Positions 12,501 to 25,777 of a stretch of 64,000 nt of DNA are shown piece by piece. The position numbers and the translations under genes are program-made. Source of the stretch: Leptodactylus fallax. Taxonomy: Eukaryota > Chordata > Amphibia > Anura > Leptodactylidae. The DNA lies in NCBI GenBank assembly GCA_947044405.1, contig CAMRHE010000508.1, positions 337,001-401,000 on the forward strand, in the 5' to 3' direction. Every line of letters starts with the position of its first letter. The stretch's first letter is position 1. The notes under the pieces were generated by a model. That model was given only the letters and a program-made list of their open reading frames with translations. It was not told where the DNA came from and did not search any database.

Positions 12501-14692
12501 AACATGAATTGCTCAAAATGTTGGCTGCCATTTTACAGATCAGAAGAAAACAAGAAGGAACAAGTATAGAAAATCCTACAGTGCTTGTAGTGTGTTATTA
12601 AACAGCCTGTTTGTTACAGGCTGCCATCTGTTTACCGACAGCCATATATGTTGCTGTCACTTTGACATTACTAAGGCTGGATGGTGGGCTCAGGGAGGTT
12701 ATATTCTCAATGAGGAGAGAGAGTAACCCACTGCCAGACATCACTGGGCACAGATTATCTTCCTTGAGAACAAAAGGACTGGGCATGTTGGAATCGAACT
12801 GCCTGATCATTTTCTCCCACAGTATTTGCCATTGGAAGTGTAGTAGCGTGCATGAGAATTACACAGTAATGCAAACCAAGATGAGATTGTGAAGCTCTTT
12901 ACTAAAACTGTATATAAATTGAACAACTTGAAGAGTATTTAATGAAGATACTGCTTACTGCCTGTCTTCAGCCTCCTTACCAGCGTAAGGGGAGTTTCCC
13001 TCTCCCTTTCTCAGATGAGCCATGGTGATGTCATGGCTGTCTTCACTGCCAACTTTCCAGGTTAAGATGCTGTTCAAGACTCCTCCATTTGATTTGCTTC
13101 AATGGAAGAACAGAGAGCTAGAGAAACATTCCCTTTGGTGATGTCCACATTGCCTCTGGTCACCGGTGGCTCACAATGATCAGTCTCTAAACAAGCACAT
13201 CACAAATCTGCTCTTCATGACAAGTTTCGAAACCTCGTCCTATCACCTGGAGCAAGCAGTGTTATACTTCTCTATGTGGGGATATGTGATAAGACAAACA
13301 GGGATTTGCTGGAACCTGTCTCCAATTGGCAAAGCTATCCCAAAGGAATGGAAGGAACAAAAGAACAAACTCTAGTGTTTTAGACTTACCTGCAGTACAT
13401 ACCAAGTGCATGCTGTGTATATACCTCTATGCAACCTCAGTGTCCCTTTATGTGGTGTGTTCCTGTTGTGGAATAACGGGGGAAAAAAAACCACTTCCCA
13501 GTACAGGATTCCACTCCATGTTCCTTCAGGCTTTGTTGTACGGTCTGCTCTCGGTCCACCCTCCAGTACTAGAGAGGGCTCCTCGATTGCAGATGTAATA
13601 CCTGACAATGACCACAACAGTGGTTTTTTTTGTCATCCCAGCGCCCTGTTCCTCTCGGACGGTGCTCAGCTAGCTGCCTGGGACAGTAGGACCACTGCCC
13701 TCTAGTGTCCTGGAGGGTTACACTCTATGCTGCAGAATTACTGTCGAAGGCCCCCATGCACATTAGAGAGTCAGTCAGATTTGGCCAACATCTTTCTAAT
13801 GTCTGCAGCCAGCCTAATGCCACGGGATCCCTGATGCCTCTTATGTACTAGAGTATCTGCATGAAGCCCAAGAGTCCCACTAGTTGGGGAACACTGCCTT
13901 AGATTCTCATGATGTCCCATCTGGGGTATCATCCCCAAATGATGTAAAAGGATAAAATTAGGTCAAAGATCATTTCCATGAGAATTTACAATGCAGTCCT
14001 CTTACATGAAGCAGGATCTGTTTCCCTACGACTCTCACCTGCGGACCAGATGTCTTCATGTTTATGAGAACGCCATGCTTCTATAATATACATTGTGACA
14101 TAATTATCGTCAATTATCAAATTGTAGCTGACATTCCTCGCTAGAGTAAACACCATTCTGCGCTTTCACTGCCCAAGTTCAAAGACCAGAATCACAGTTA
14201 CGGCTGTTCGAGGTGGCGACAGTTTCGGCGTCTCGATGCCCCAGAGAGATGACAATCCATCTAGGTCACGTCATTGGTTAATAATAACACTTCTGTTTAG
14301 AATGTGATCGACTCTTGTTTGCTTCTTTTGTGATATATCAAACTGGTGACATCACTACAAGTAACATCATGTAGTGGGGGGATCTGGGATATAGTGATAG
14401 AGCCCTCGAATTATTGAAGTTGATATTCAATCCCTTAGCTATGGTCTGTGGGTCAACTGAGTATGGAGGTTTATATACTGGTTATACAGTATACAGTGCC
14501 ATACCCCAAATCTAGGAATCTGAATTGTATTAAAGTGTAACTCCACTTTAATTTAAATATTAAATGCCCTTTAAAAAAATTTTAACTTTGCAGTTTGTTC
14601 CATTTTTGAGTAATTTTTTGGCTTATTTTGAATTTTGGGATTTGGGTTTTCCAACTTCCGACACATGGAATAAAACAATGGTATATCACTGT
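12501..14692. other. Intergenic DNA
   Basis: No gene or RNA is seen. The short diverged match at about 13682-13730 to about 4618-4680 is the only repeat hint. Confidence 0.4.
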
Positions 14693-15131
14693 CAAGAGAT
14701 GAGCAAACCAGTTCAGACTGAACAAGATTCATCCCAAATTTTCGAACCACACCTGAAACTTTAGGGGTTTGTCACCCACGAAACTGAGGTCTCTTCAGAC
14801 CCCAGAGTATAATAAGTGGAGGCCCCGGGGAGGTGCGGAAAAATAACAAACAGTTATACTCTTCTTTCCTCACCTCTCCTGGGCGTCCTGACGGAGCCCG
14901 GCCCTCCCTTTGGGACCTCTTCTGGTCTCCTGGGTGACGTTATGTGCCTCAGGGTCACCGATGAGTCAAGGAGATCAGAAAACACCACCAAGATGCCCAG
15001 GTGAGGTGAGACGGAACATGGAATAGTTTCACTTACAGTTCGTGATGAACTTACTCTACCCAAAATGAATCTTTGGTCTGAACCACCTGAACCCGAAACT
15101 AAACAAATCTTCTGAGGTTTGCCCATCTCTA
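14693..15131. mobile_element. MITE-like element, TAGAGATGGG family (copy B2)
   Basis: Left end 'caagagatgagcaaacc', right end 'ggtttgcccatctcta'. It contains the module words 'ggtctcttcagaccccagag' and 'tataataagtggaggcccc' at about 14790-14825, plus 'cctcacctctcctgggcgtc'. No coding capacity. Confidence 0.65.
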
Positions 15132-17100
15132 TCACTGACTCTTGAGCATACTGCTTCCTAGTATCAGGAAACCAGCAGAATTGTGAATGCAGCTCAGGAT
15201 AGGATTGGAGTATGACTGGTGTGACGGTGCTGCAGGAAGGGACTGAGATGGCTGATAGGGGACAGGACTAATAAGGAGGACATGTTGTAAAAATGGAAAG
15301 AGGATTTGAAGCGAATTCCCATCTCATATTCCTCTCCACTTCCATGCTATCAGCTACCCAAGGGGGAAAGCCAAAGCAGAGCTTCCACCGCAGCTCTGAC
15401 TTGCTCATTTGGCTCAGATAAATGGTCCTAATGAGTGGTGTCACTTGTGCCATGGGTTCTGCGGCTGAATCAGTTGAGAATTCCTTGGCAAGATCAAGCA
15501 GGGTGCTTATTTTTTCAGATTCAGAGCAGAATTCGGTCCTGATTTTGAGGCAGAATCCATGTGAACATACCTGAAGACAATAATAGTCCAACAGAAGACA
15601 CCCAAATTTGAAGGCTTCTATGGTCTATTTCCTAGGAGATGTTGGAGAGTAGGCTCTGATCATTTTATCTGGTGGGCCCAAGTAACTTCAGTCCGACACT
15701 GACCAGATCTTTCTGTAGAAACACCCAGAACCATATCAGGAGGCCTAGTAAATCTACATCATCGTCTTTCTAAGGAAGCAGAAGAAGCATTTTATGTATC
15801 TGCCGTTTCACTATTAAAACTTTTAGAAAAACATCTCCTTATAAAAAGGAATGCTCGTACCTTACGTCTTACACTTAGTTCTTTGGGCTGCCCATTTATT
15901 TTTGAATATTTCAACATTTTTGAGACATTTGATGGATGTATCTGGCCCACTTTTCTGCATTATGGGCTGTGTAACCTTCCTTCAATGAGCCGGTACATGA
16001 TATGATAAGTGTGAGCTGGCCGTAGACTCTACGCTCTGTATCGCTTTTCTTCACCCCTCTCCCCTTTGTCCTGGACACAACAGGCCTCTTATCTTAATGT
16101 GGTGTCTATGTCTCATAGACGCTTCTTGCCTGTTAGTGGAACTAATTTGACTACCTGGATGCAGAGGCTAAGTCACCTGGCCGTAACATGAGGCAGTTTA
16201 GAAGCTTGTCATCTCCTGCCCGGCTGTCATTTCATAGGATTGTCTACTAAAGAAGCTGTTGTTCTCTGCCTTCAGCTTGGCTGGATGTGTCTGTGTGAAG
16301 CACACATTGTTCTGTCATTGTCACTGTGTACCTGATGAAACAACGTAGACCAGTGTATCCCATGTCCAATGAAAGGATTTATAGCTAAGATGTAGGGGCT
16401 TCTGAAGATCCCCAAATGGTCGTGATTTTTTTTTCTTTTATTTATATTTTATTTAATTTAATTTATGTTATATTTTTTACTTTCAACTTTTTGTAACTTT
16501 TTTTTTTTTTTTTTTAATTTTCGGAACTTTTCCGAATTTCTAATTATTTTCCAGAATTTCTTTATAAAAATGGTTCTAAATCTAGGTGCTAGTATAGTCG
16601 TATAGTTGTGGTAGGTTTAGGAACACGTATGGGTCTCTCCCTGCGTTTCAGAGACGGTAAGCCATTTGGCCTTAACCCATGCAGAGCCAGAGGATTTTTA
16701 GCTTTTCTGATTTTGAGGGCTTGCAAGAAACCACATCCTTGAAATGAAAATAGAAATAAAAATAATAAAGAAAATGTTACAAAAAAAGAATTAAAAAAAA
16801 ATATATTATTGGAAATTATCCTAGAAACTGCACCACTCTCGTGCACATGACATGTTTGGTTTTGCAGCTCAGTGACATTGAAGTGAATAAGGCTGAACTG
16901 AAATATCACACATAAACTGTGGACAATAATGTGTTATTTTTAGAAGAAAGAAGCCATGTATTCTCATCCCGGACAACTCTTTTTTTAAAAAAATTTTTGG
17001 TGTTACTTTTTATTTATTTATTTTTTTGTATGAGATTTAGTTTTTTTGTAGCTGGCATGTCTTATACTAATTTCTATTTTGGCAAAAATGCAGGAAAAAA
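15132..17100. other. Intergenic DNA with T-rich tracts
   Basis: No gene or dispersed repeat is recognised. A T-rich/low-complexity segment lies at about 16425-16560. The part at about 15990-16330 is high-complexity and repeat-free. Confidence 0.35.
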
Positions 17101-17111
17101 ATTTATTCTGC

Positions 17112-17185
17112 TGAATTTATTATTATTATTATTATTATTTTATTATTATTATTATTATTATCATTATTATTATTGTTATTATTAC
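17112..17185. repeat. (ATT)n microsatellite
   Basis: A nearly pure run of 'att' triplets with single interruptions ('attattatcattattattatt'). Confidence 0.93.
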
Positions 17186-18713
17186 CCTGGGATTTCTGCT
17201 CATACAAGATATGGTCCCCTGGCCGTGTCACAGAGCCCTCTCAGTATCTCCCTTTAAATCGGGGGGAGATAATAGACACCTACATCAGGACTGCAGCTGT
17301 GTACTACAGCACCGGCCCCAATCCTGACCACATAAGGAGCAACGCCTGTGTATTCAGCATCAGGTTAAACAAAAATTTTTTTGGAAAAAAAATCTGAGGA
17401 AGGGTGTAAAATAAAAAAATAAGTGTTACCCACATTATATATGCTCAGCTATCCCAACAGCAAGGCCTTGGTCCTGTCTGTCCATCTTCAGTTCTAGCAC
17501 ACCAGAGATGACATCAATGGTCCCGTTCATGGCCACTACAGCCAGTCAATTGCCTTGGGTATCCCAGTAGTTGGGTACATCATCTCTACCGCGAAGCGAA
17601 CCCAACTTAATGACCTCTGAGGCTAGTGACTGGCTGCAGTGACCACGTGGGGAATTACTAACATCATTGTTGGTGTGGCGGAAGCGGAGATGGACATAGA
17701 GGACCCAACTGGTGGGGCAAAAGGGGGTTAGTAACACCTTTTTTTTTATTATTATTATTTATTATTTTATTTTAGCTGATTTTTTTTTTTTACCCAAAAA
17801 AACTCTTTAAGTAGTACATCAAGGGTGGAATTTAAGTGCTAGCTAGACAATAACGACTCCCATGTACAATTCAGAATAACTAGAATTAGCTATAAACCTT
17901 GCGCTTATACCGTATAGGTCCCACACCGTACACAGGCCCAGAGTCGAAGCCGCTTGGAGCTGCCGAAGCCAATTTGAGGTACTCAGAGCATGGACTCTCT
18001 GAGAGCCGCATCTGACTCTCCATTGTGTCCTGTTTAATCCTTCCCCATTGTTGCCAGGTAATTGGATGCCCATCAAATAGAATAGGAAGACAAAGCCGTA
18101 AAGGTTACTTAGTAGATAAAAACTGGCTCCACTTCGTAAAAAGATCCCATGTTTTGCAAATGAACTGTCTCTTTACCTCATTACACTTTCAAGCAACTCT
18201 GTCCTTTCTTCTGTAATATTCCTTCCAAAAGCCTCTTGGCTGTGGCACGGAGCTCTTTCTTTCGTACAGTCTTTCATAGTTGCCTCTTCTTCCCCGGTAA
18301 ACTGGCATTGACCTTTTTCCTTTGCCTGTTGAAAAGACGGAGATAGAAAAGAAAAATGCTTAACCCCTTTCTGCATCGAGATGTCTGGGAAATGTCACTT
18401 GCTGGAAAGCAGAGACGGCTGACACAGCCCGGGAATGTCAAGACACAAGAAGGTGCGATGGATTTGGCAAATGTCCTCTTTTTAAGAAGTTGATCAATAG
18501 GGCAACAATAGGGCAAATGGTGTTAAGGAGGAGGGGGGGGGGGTGCTCAACCAACGGGGACCCTTCTCCAGTACCCAGTATGGAAAGCTGCTTACGCTCT
18601 AATGGGCCAAGTATGTCTGTGATATGGACAACCCATCATTAACAGATGGGTCTTAGGTTGAGAAAATTGGAGAAGGTACATGTTAGGTAGGGGTACTTAA
18701 AACAAATTTTGCA
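17186..18713. other. Intergenic DNA
   Basis: No gene is seen. There is a short ATT-rich run at 17738-17775 and a G10-like homopolymer near 18532-18541. The stretch 17990-18480 is non-repetitive. Confidence 0.35.
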
Positions 18714-19070
18714 TTAAAGGGGATGTCCAGGATTTGGAGCAACCAAAGAAGTGGCTAGGGTGGGTTTAAAAGAAGAGAACAGACATACTGTCCCTGGCAC
18801 ATTTTTGGTCCCCTTTCCCTTAGGAAGTGGGGCTATGAGGTTCCCATGACCACCGAGACCAATCAGTAGGCTCAAACGTCACTGGAGAGGGATCGATGAT
18901 GTCACTCATGGTCTCAGAAGTCATGTGAGCCTTACGGCTTCAGGTACTGCACATATAGGAGACTAAGACCAGAAAAGAGAGCGCCCAGGATAGGTGAATT
19001 TATCTTTTTTTGCTTTTATAAAACACCCCGGTGCCCCTGATGTTGCTAAAATCCTGGACAACCCCTTTAA
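18714..19070. mobile_element. Foldback MITE, TTAAAGGGG family
   Basis: It starts TTAAAGGGGATGTCCAGG and ends CCTGGACAACCCCTTTAA. TTAA at both ends is consistent with a piggyBac-type TTAA target site (inference). The interior includes 'gaccaccgagaccaatcag' and a T-rich right arm. No open frame of note. Confidence 0.75.
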
Positions 19071-19524
19071 AGGTCAATGAGTTTCGGGTTATGTCACTAT
19101 GTAATGACCTATTTGAGACATTGATGACACTAAGTTTTTTAAGGTATCCCCCAGGCATAGAGAGGAGGAAAGCTGGTGGGTGGCAGAGTTTCATCATTAG
19201 GTTTTATGTTGATTTTATGTATTTGTAATGATTTGGGCTATTATTTGTAAGATCTGATTGTAAGGTTTTTTTTTTCTGTTTTTGAGCTTTTTTTTCTAAT
19301 AAGACATAATAACATTAATGTAAAATTACGAGAATGGTTAATTTTGAATTTAAAATATAAAGTACATTGACAAAAAAAAAATTCAGCCCAAAAAATGTGC
19401 TGTCCTGGTAAAGCTTGTGTGATGTAATGATGATCTATGGATTACAATATTACACTGAAAGGAAAAGGTTTTTGGGAAAAACTGTACAATTGGGAAGAGA
19501 CTCTAGGCTGTTTATGCCTCTAGC
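19071..19524. other. AT-rich flank of the minisatellite
   Basis: No feature recognised. Confidence 0.4.
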
Positions 19525-22500
19525 GTACATACAAGAGGAGATACGGCAGGACATGGAGGTATACAGGCTCTGGGGCCGCGCTCCCGGCGCGGGCGGGGGG
19601 GGGGGGGTATGGTATCCTGCAGTACATTACCACAGATGTTACAGCTGGCCTGTAGTCTGGATACAAGATGAGATACGGCAGGACATGGAGGTATACAGGC
19701 TCTGTATGGTATCCTGCAGCATACCACAGATGTTACAGCTGGGCCTGTAGCCTGGATACAAGATGAGATACGGCAGGACATGGAGTATACAGGATCTGAG
19801 TGGTGTCCTGCAGTACATACCACAGATGTTACAGCTGGGCCGTAGCCTGGAACAAGATGAGATACGGCAGGACATAGAGGGATACAGGCTCTGTATGGTA
19901 TCCTGCAGTACATTTACCACAGATGTTACAGCTGGGCCTGTGGCCGGGATAAAAAAAGAGAGATACGGCAGGACATGGAGGTATACAGGCTCTGTATGGT
20001 ATCCTGCAGTACATTTACCACAGATGTTACAGCTAGACCTGTAGTCTGGATACAAGATGAGAACGGCAGGACATGGAGGTATACAGGCCTGTATGCAAGC
20101 CCGCGTACAACCACAGATGTTACAGCCATGCCAAAGCCTGGATACAAGATGAGATACGGCAGGACATGGAGGTATACAGGTTCTGTATGGTATCCTGCAG
20201 TACATTTACCACAGATGTTACAGCTGGGCCTGTAGTCTGGATACAAGATGAGATACGGCAGGACATGGAGGTATACAGGTTCTGTATGGTATCCTGCAGT
20301 ACATTTACCACAGATGTTACAGCTGGGCCTGTAGTCTGGATACAAGATGAGATACGGCAGGACATGGAGGTATACAGGTTTTTTATTATATCTTTGCAGT
20401 ACATTTACCACAGATGTTACAGCTGGGCCTGTAGTCTGGATACAAGATGAGAACGGCAGGAAATGGAGGTATACAGGTTCTGTATGGTATCCTGCAGTAC
20501 ATTTACCACAGATGTTACAGCTGGTCCTGTAGTCTGGATACAAGATGAGATACGGCAGGACATGGAGGTATACAGGCTCTGTATGGTATCCTGCAGTACA
20601 TTTACCACAGATGTTACAGCTGGGCCTGTAGCCTGGATACAAGATGAGATACGGCAGGACATGGAGATATACAGGATCTGTATGGTGTCCTGCAGTACAT
20701 TTACCACAGATGTTACAGCTGGGCCTGTAGCCTGGATACAAGATGAGATACGGCAGGACATGGAGGAACAGGCTCTGTAGGTAGCCCGCAGCACAATAAC
20801 CACAAAATACACTGGCCTGTACCTGGAACAAGATGAGATACGGCAGGACATAGAGGTATACAGGCTCTGTATGGTATCCTGCAGTACATTTACCACAGAT
20901 GTTACAGCTGGGCCTGTAGCCTGGATACAAGATGAGATACGGCAGGACATGGAGGGATACAGGCTCTGTATGGTATCCTGCAGTACATTTACCACAGATG
21001 TTACAGCTGGACCTGTAGTCTGGATACAAGATGAGATACGGCAGGACATGGAGGTATACAGGTTCTGTATGGTATCCTGCAGTACATTTACCACAGATGT
21101 TACAGCTAGACCTGTAGTCTGGATACAAGATGAGATACGGCAGGACATGGAGGTATACAGGCTCTGTATGGTATCCTGCAGTACATTTACCACAGATGTT
21201 ACAGCTGGGCCTAAAGCCTGGATACAAGAGGCGGCGGCGGGGTTACAGGCCTGTTGCCCCCCCTTTCCCCCGTGTTCCGCCCGCCGCCCCAAGATGAGAT
21301 ACGGCAGGACATGGAGGTATACAGGTTCTGTATGGCATCCTGCAGTACATTTACCACAGATGTTACAGCGGGGCCTATAGCCTGGATACAAGATGAGATA
21401 CGGCAGGACATGGAGGTATACAGGTTCTGTATGGTATCCTGCAGTACATTTACCACAGATGTTACAGCTGGGCCTGTAGCCTGGATACAAGATGAGATAC
21501 GGCAGGACATGGAGGTATACAGGTTCTGTATGGTATCCTGCAGTACATTTACCACAGATGTTACAGCTGGGCCTGTAGTCTGGATACAAGATGAGATACG
21601 GCAGGACATGGAGGTATACAGGATCTGTATGGTATCCTGCAGTACATTTACCACAGATGTTACAGCTGGGCCTGTAGTCTGGATACAAGATGAGATACGG
21701 CAGGACATGGAGGTATACAGGTTCTGTATGGTATCCTGCAGTACATTTACCACAGATGTTACAGCTGGGCCTGTAGTCTGGATACAAGATGAGATACGGC
21801 AGGACATGGAGGTATACAGGTTCTGTATGGTATCCTGCAGTACATTTAGCACAGATGTTACAGCTGGACCTGTAGTCTGGATACAAGATGAGATACGGCA
21901 GGACATGGAGGTATACAGGATCTGTATGGTATCCTGCAGTACATTTACCACAGATGTTACAGCTGGGCCTGTAGTCTGGATACAAGATGAGATACGGCAG
22001 GACATGGAGGTATACAGGTTCTGTATGGTATCCTGCAGTACATTTACCACAGATGTTACAGCTGGGCCTATAGCCTGGATACAAGATGAGATACGGCAGG
22101 ACATGGAGGTATACAGGCTCTGTATGGTATCCTGCAGTACATTTACCACAGATGTTACATAAGGTCCTGTAGTCTGGATACAAGATGAGATACGGCAGGA
22201 CATGGAGGTATACAGGCTCTGTATGGTATCCTGCAGTACATTTACCACAGATGTTACAGCTGGACCTGTAGTCTGGATACAAGATGAGATACGGCAGGAC
22301 ATGGAGGTATACAGGTTCTGTATGGTATCCTGCAGTACATTTACCACAGATGTTACAGCTGGGCCTGTAGTGTGGATACAAGATGGGATACGGCAGGACA
22401 TGGAGGTATACAGGTTCTGTATGGTATCCTGCAGTACATTTACCACAGATGTTACAGCTGGGCCTGTAGTCTGGATACAAGATGAGATACGGCAGGACAT

Positions 22501-24786
22501 GGAGGTATACAGGTTCTGTATGATATCCTGCAGTACATTTACCGCAGATGTTACAGCTGGGCCTGTAGTCTGGATACAAGATGAGATACGGCAGGACATG
22601 GAGGTATACAGGTTCTGTGTGGTATTCTGCAGTACATTTACCACAGATGTTACAGCTGGACCTGTAGTCTGGATACAAGATGAGATACGGCAGGACATGG
22701 AGGTATACAGGGTCTGTATGGTATCCTGCAGTACATTTACCACAGATGCTACAGCTGGGCCTGTAGCCTGGATACAAGATGGGATACGGCAGGACATGGA
22801 GGTATACAGGCTCTGTATGGTATCCTGCAGTACATTTACCACAGATGATACAGCTGGCTTGTAGTCTGGATACAAGATGAGATACAGCAGGACATGGAGG
22901 TATACAGGCTCTGTATGGTATCCTGCAGTACATTTACCACAGATGTTACATAAGGTCCTGTAGTCTGGATACAAGATGAGATACGGCAGGACATGGAGGT
23001 ATACAGGTTCTGTATGGTATCCTGCAGTACATTTACCACAAATGTTACAGCCGGGCCTGTAGTCTGGATACAAGATGAGATACGGCAGGACATGGAGGTA
23101 TACAGGTTCTGTATGGTATCCTGCAGTACATTTACCACAGATGTTACAGCCGGGCCTGTAGCCTGGATACAAGATGGGATACGGCAGGACATGGAGGTAT
23201 ACAGGTTCTGTATGGTATCCTGCAGTACATTTACCACAGATGTTACAGCTGGGCCTGTAGTCTGGATACAAGATGAGATACGGCAGGACATGGAGGTATA
23301 CAGGATCTGTATGGTATCCTGCAGTACATTTACCACAGATGTTACAGCTGGGCCTGTAGTCTGGATACAAGATGAGATACGGCAGGACATGGAGGTATAC
23401 AGGCTCTGTATGGTATCCTGCAGTACATTTACCACAGATGTTACAGCTGGACCTGTAGTCTGGATACAAGATGAGATACGGCAGGACATGGAGGTATACA
23501 GGATCTGTATGGTATCCTGCAGTACATTTACCACAGATGTTACAGCTGGACCTGTAGTCTGGATACAAGATGAGATACGGCAGGACATGGAGGTATACAG
23601 GTTCTGTATGGTATCCTGCAGTACATTTACCACACATGTTACAGCTGGGCCTGTAGTCTGGATACAAGATGAGATACGGCAGGACATGGAGGTATACAGG
23701 TTCTGTATGGTATCCTGCAGTACATTTACCACAGATGTTACAGCTGGGCCTGTAGTCTGGATACAAGATGAGATACGGCAGGACATGGAGGTATACAGGT
23801 TCTGTATGGTATCCTGCAGTACATTTACCACAGATGTTACAGCCGGGCCTGTAGTCTGGATACAAGATGAGATACGGCAGGACATGGAGGTATACAGGTT
23901 CTGTATGGTACCCTGCAGTACATTTACCACAGATGTTACAGCTGGACCTGTAGTCTGGATACAAGATGAGATACGGCAGGACATGGAGGTATACAGGTTT
24001 TATACCCACACCACAAACCCCCCAAAACCTCTGTATGGTATCCTGCAGTACATTTACCACAGATGTTACAGCTGGGCCTGTAGCCTGGATACAAGATGAG
24101 ATACGGCAGGACATGGAGGTATACAGGTTCTGTATGGTATCCTGCAGTACATTTACCACAGATGTTACAGCTGGCCTGTAGTCTGGATACAAGATGAGAA
24201 CGGCAGGACATGGAGAACAACCCACAAGTACAGCGGCCGAGCTGGAACAAGATGAGATACGGCAGGACATGGAGGTATACAGGTTCTGTATGGTATCCTG
24301 CAGTACATTTACCACAGATGTTACAGCCGGGCCTGTAGTCTGGATACAAGATGAGATACGGCAGGACATGGAGGTATACAGGTTCTGTATGGTATCCTGC
24401 AGTACATTTACCACAGATGTTACAGCTGGGCCTGTAGTCTGGATACAAGATGAGATACGGCAGGACATGGAGGTATACAGGTTCTGTATGGTATCCTGCA
24501 GTACATTTACCACAGATGTTACAGCTGGGCCTGTAGCCTGGATACAAGATGAGATACAGCAGGGCATGGTGCGTATACAGGCTCTGTATGGTATCCTGCA
24601 GTACATTTACCACAGATGTTACAGCTGGGCCTGTAGCCTGGATACAAGATGAGATACGGCAGGACATGGAGGTATACAGGCTCTGTATGGTATCCGCAGG
24701 TACATACCACAGTACAGCTGTGTCTGGTCAAGTGAGTACGGCGGACAGGAGGTATACAGGATCTGTATGGTATCCTGCAGTACATT
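19525..24786. repeat. Minisatellite, 99-bp unit, left block (about 53 copies)
   Basis: The unit runs from 'gatacaagatgagatacggc' through 'aggacatggaggtatacagg', 'ttctgtatggtatcctgcag' and 'tacatttaccacagatgtta' to 'cagctgggcctgtagtctg' (99 bp). Many units are near-identical; recurring variants are ttctg/ctctg/atctg and gtctgg/gcctgg. The first units (19525-20130) are the most diverged. Because 99 = 3 x 33, frames stay open on both strands, giving spurious 33-residue-repeat 'proteins' of up to 1131 codons. The block is cut at 24786 by an LTR retrotransposon and resumes at 31969. Confidence 0.97.
24783..24786. repeat. Target-site duplication, left copy
   Basis: The 4 bases 'catt' before the left LTR are repeated after the right LTR at 31969-31972. 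In undisturbed units the site reads 'gtacatttacc', so the element entered a minisatellite unit. Confidence 0.85.
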
Positions 24787-25762
24787 TGTGAACCGAGAGC
24801 AAGGCAGGTGGTTTGGACTCCGCAACCAGAAATGAACGCACACGCGGTAGTTCAAGAAAAAAATATATATTTACTATAAGTTAATAAAGGCTAGTTAAAG
24901 GTAAAATGACAGGGCTAAAGACAAGCAAAATATACAATATAGCATGAACAATTTCAAGGCAAATTCTGCAATGGTTTCTACTTTTACTCTGTCCACTTCT
25001 GCAGTATGGACACTGAATGAACAATATACTCAAAACTATCCCTAACTGACCCTGACTTCACATTTGGGTGCACCCCCTTTTCCCCAGTGGTCCAGGTGGA
25101 CCGCTTACAGTCCGTAGAAGCGCGCGGTGGGGCCCAAAGTCGGTCCTTTCTTTTATAGTGAAGCGTCCTCTCCTCACGGTTATCAGGATCTTGGGAGAAA
25201 TGAAGTCCTCTTTAACAGACAGGGAAACCAACTGAATGCAATGTAATCCAACAGCAGATTCCACTCAGCACACTGACAGTCCTGCCGAATCCATACACTG
25301 AGCTGGGATGTAAGCCGGGATTTAGCAGGTGCCGTCCAGTACATCAACAGCACTGCGAGTCTCTATCTGTGGTATCCATATACACAGTCACAATGTCAGT
25401 CTCACTGATCAGCCACTGAGCACAGTTCCTTTCACGTGGACTCACTAGTCCTGTTGTCTCTTTACACTCTGTTTGTCTCTGGACCAAGATACAGCTTAGC
25501 TGTACAGAAAAATATCCACACCAGTTCAATACAACACTTGCCAAGATGGCTGCTGCTCTCTGTCTCGTCACTTCCTGCTGCTCTGCTCACACTCTGTCTG
25601 CAGAACAGGCAGGCTGACATAAAAGGGGGGGGGTCTCACTCCAGCATCATGTCACAATTACAATGGCTGCTGTCTTAAAGGAACAGAATCACAGAAATAC
25701 ATTCAACATTAACAGTTTATACAGAAAAATGAAGCTTAAGACAACATTGGCTGTCTCTTACA
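24787..25762 (-). repeat. 3' LTR
   Basis: 976 bp. In element orientation it starts TGTAAGAGACAGCC and ends CTCGGTTCACA, the canonical TG...CA ends. It is aligned base for base with the right LTR at a constant offset of 6206. Small open frames inside occur identically in both LTRs and are not genes. Confidence 0.95.
25150..25157 (-). promoter_or_regulatory. TATA-like box in 3' LTR
   Basis: The minus strand reads TATAAAAG about 605 bases into the LTR. The identical copy in the 5' LTR would be the one driving the element. Confidence 0.5.
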
Positions 25763-25777
25763 TATTCCCCCCCCACT
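25763..25777 (-). other. Polypurine tract
   Basis: The minus strand reads AGTGGGGGGGGAATA directly before the 3' LTR, the expected plus-strand primer of reverse transcription. It abuts the pol stop codon (TAA at 25780-25778). Confidence 0.85.

Noticed and set aside
21211..24606. 1131-codon minus-strand open frame (and 838-, 738-, 640- and 597-codon frames nearby)
   Set aside because: It is an exact product of the 99-bp unit being 33 stop-free codons. Both strands and several frames are open, there is no start context or domain, and the frame is cut only where units have indels.
19525..24786. CRISPR-like regular repetition
   Set aside because: Units are contiguous with no unique spacers, the unit is 99 bp, and the sequence is vertebrate.
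25058..25678. Open frames inside the LTRs (repeated at 31264-31884)
   Set aside because: They are short, occur in both LTRs, lie in regulatory sequence and have no domain.
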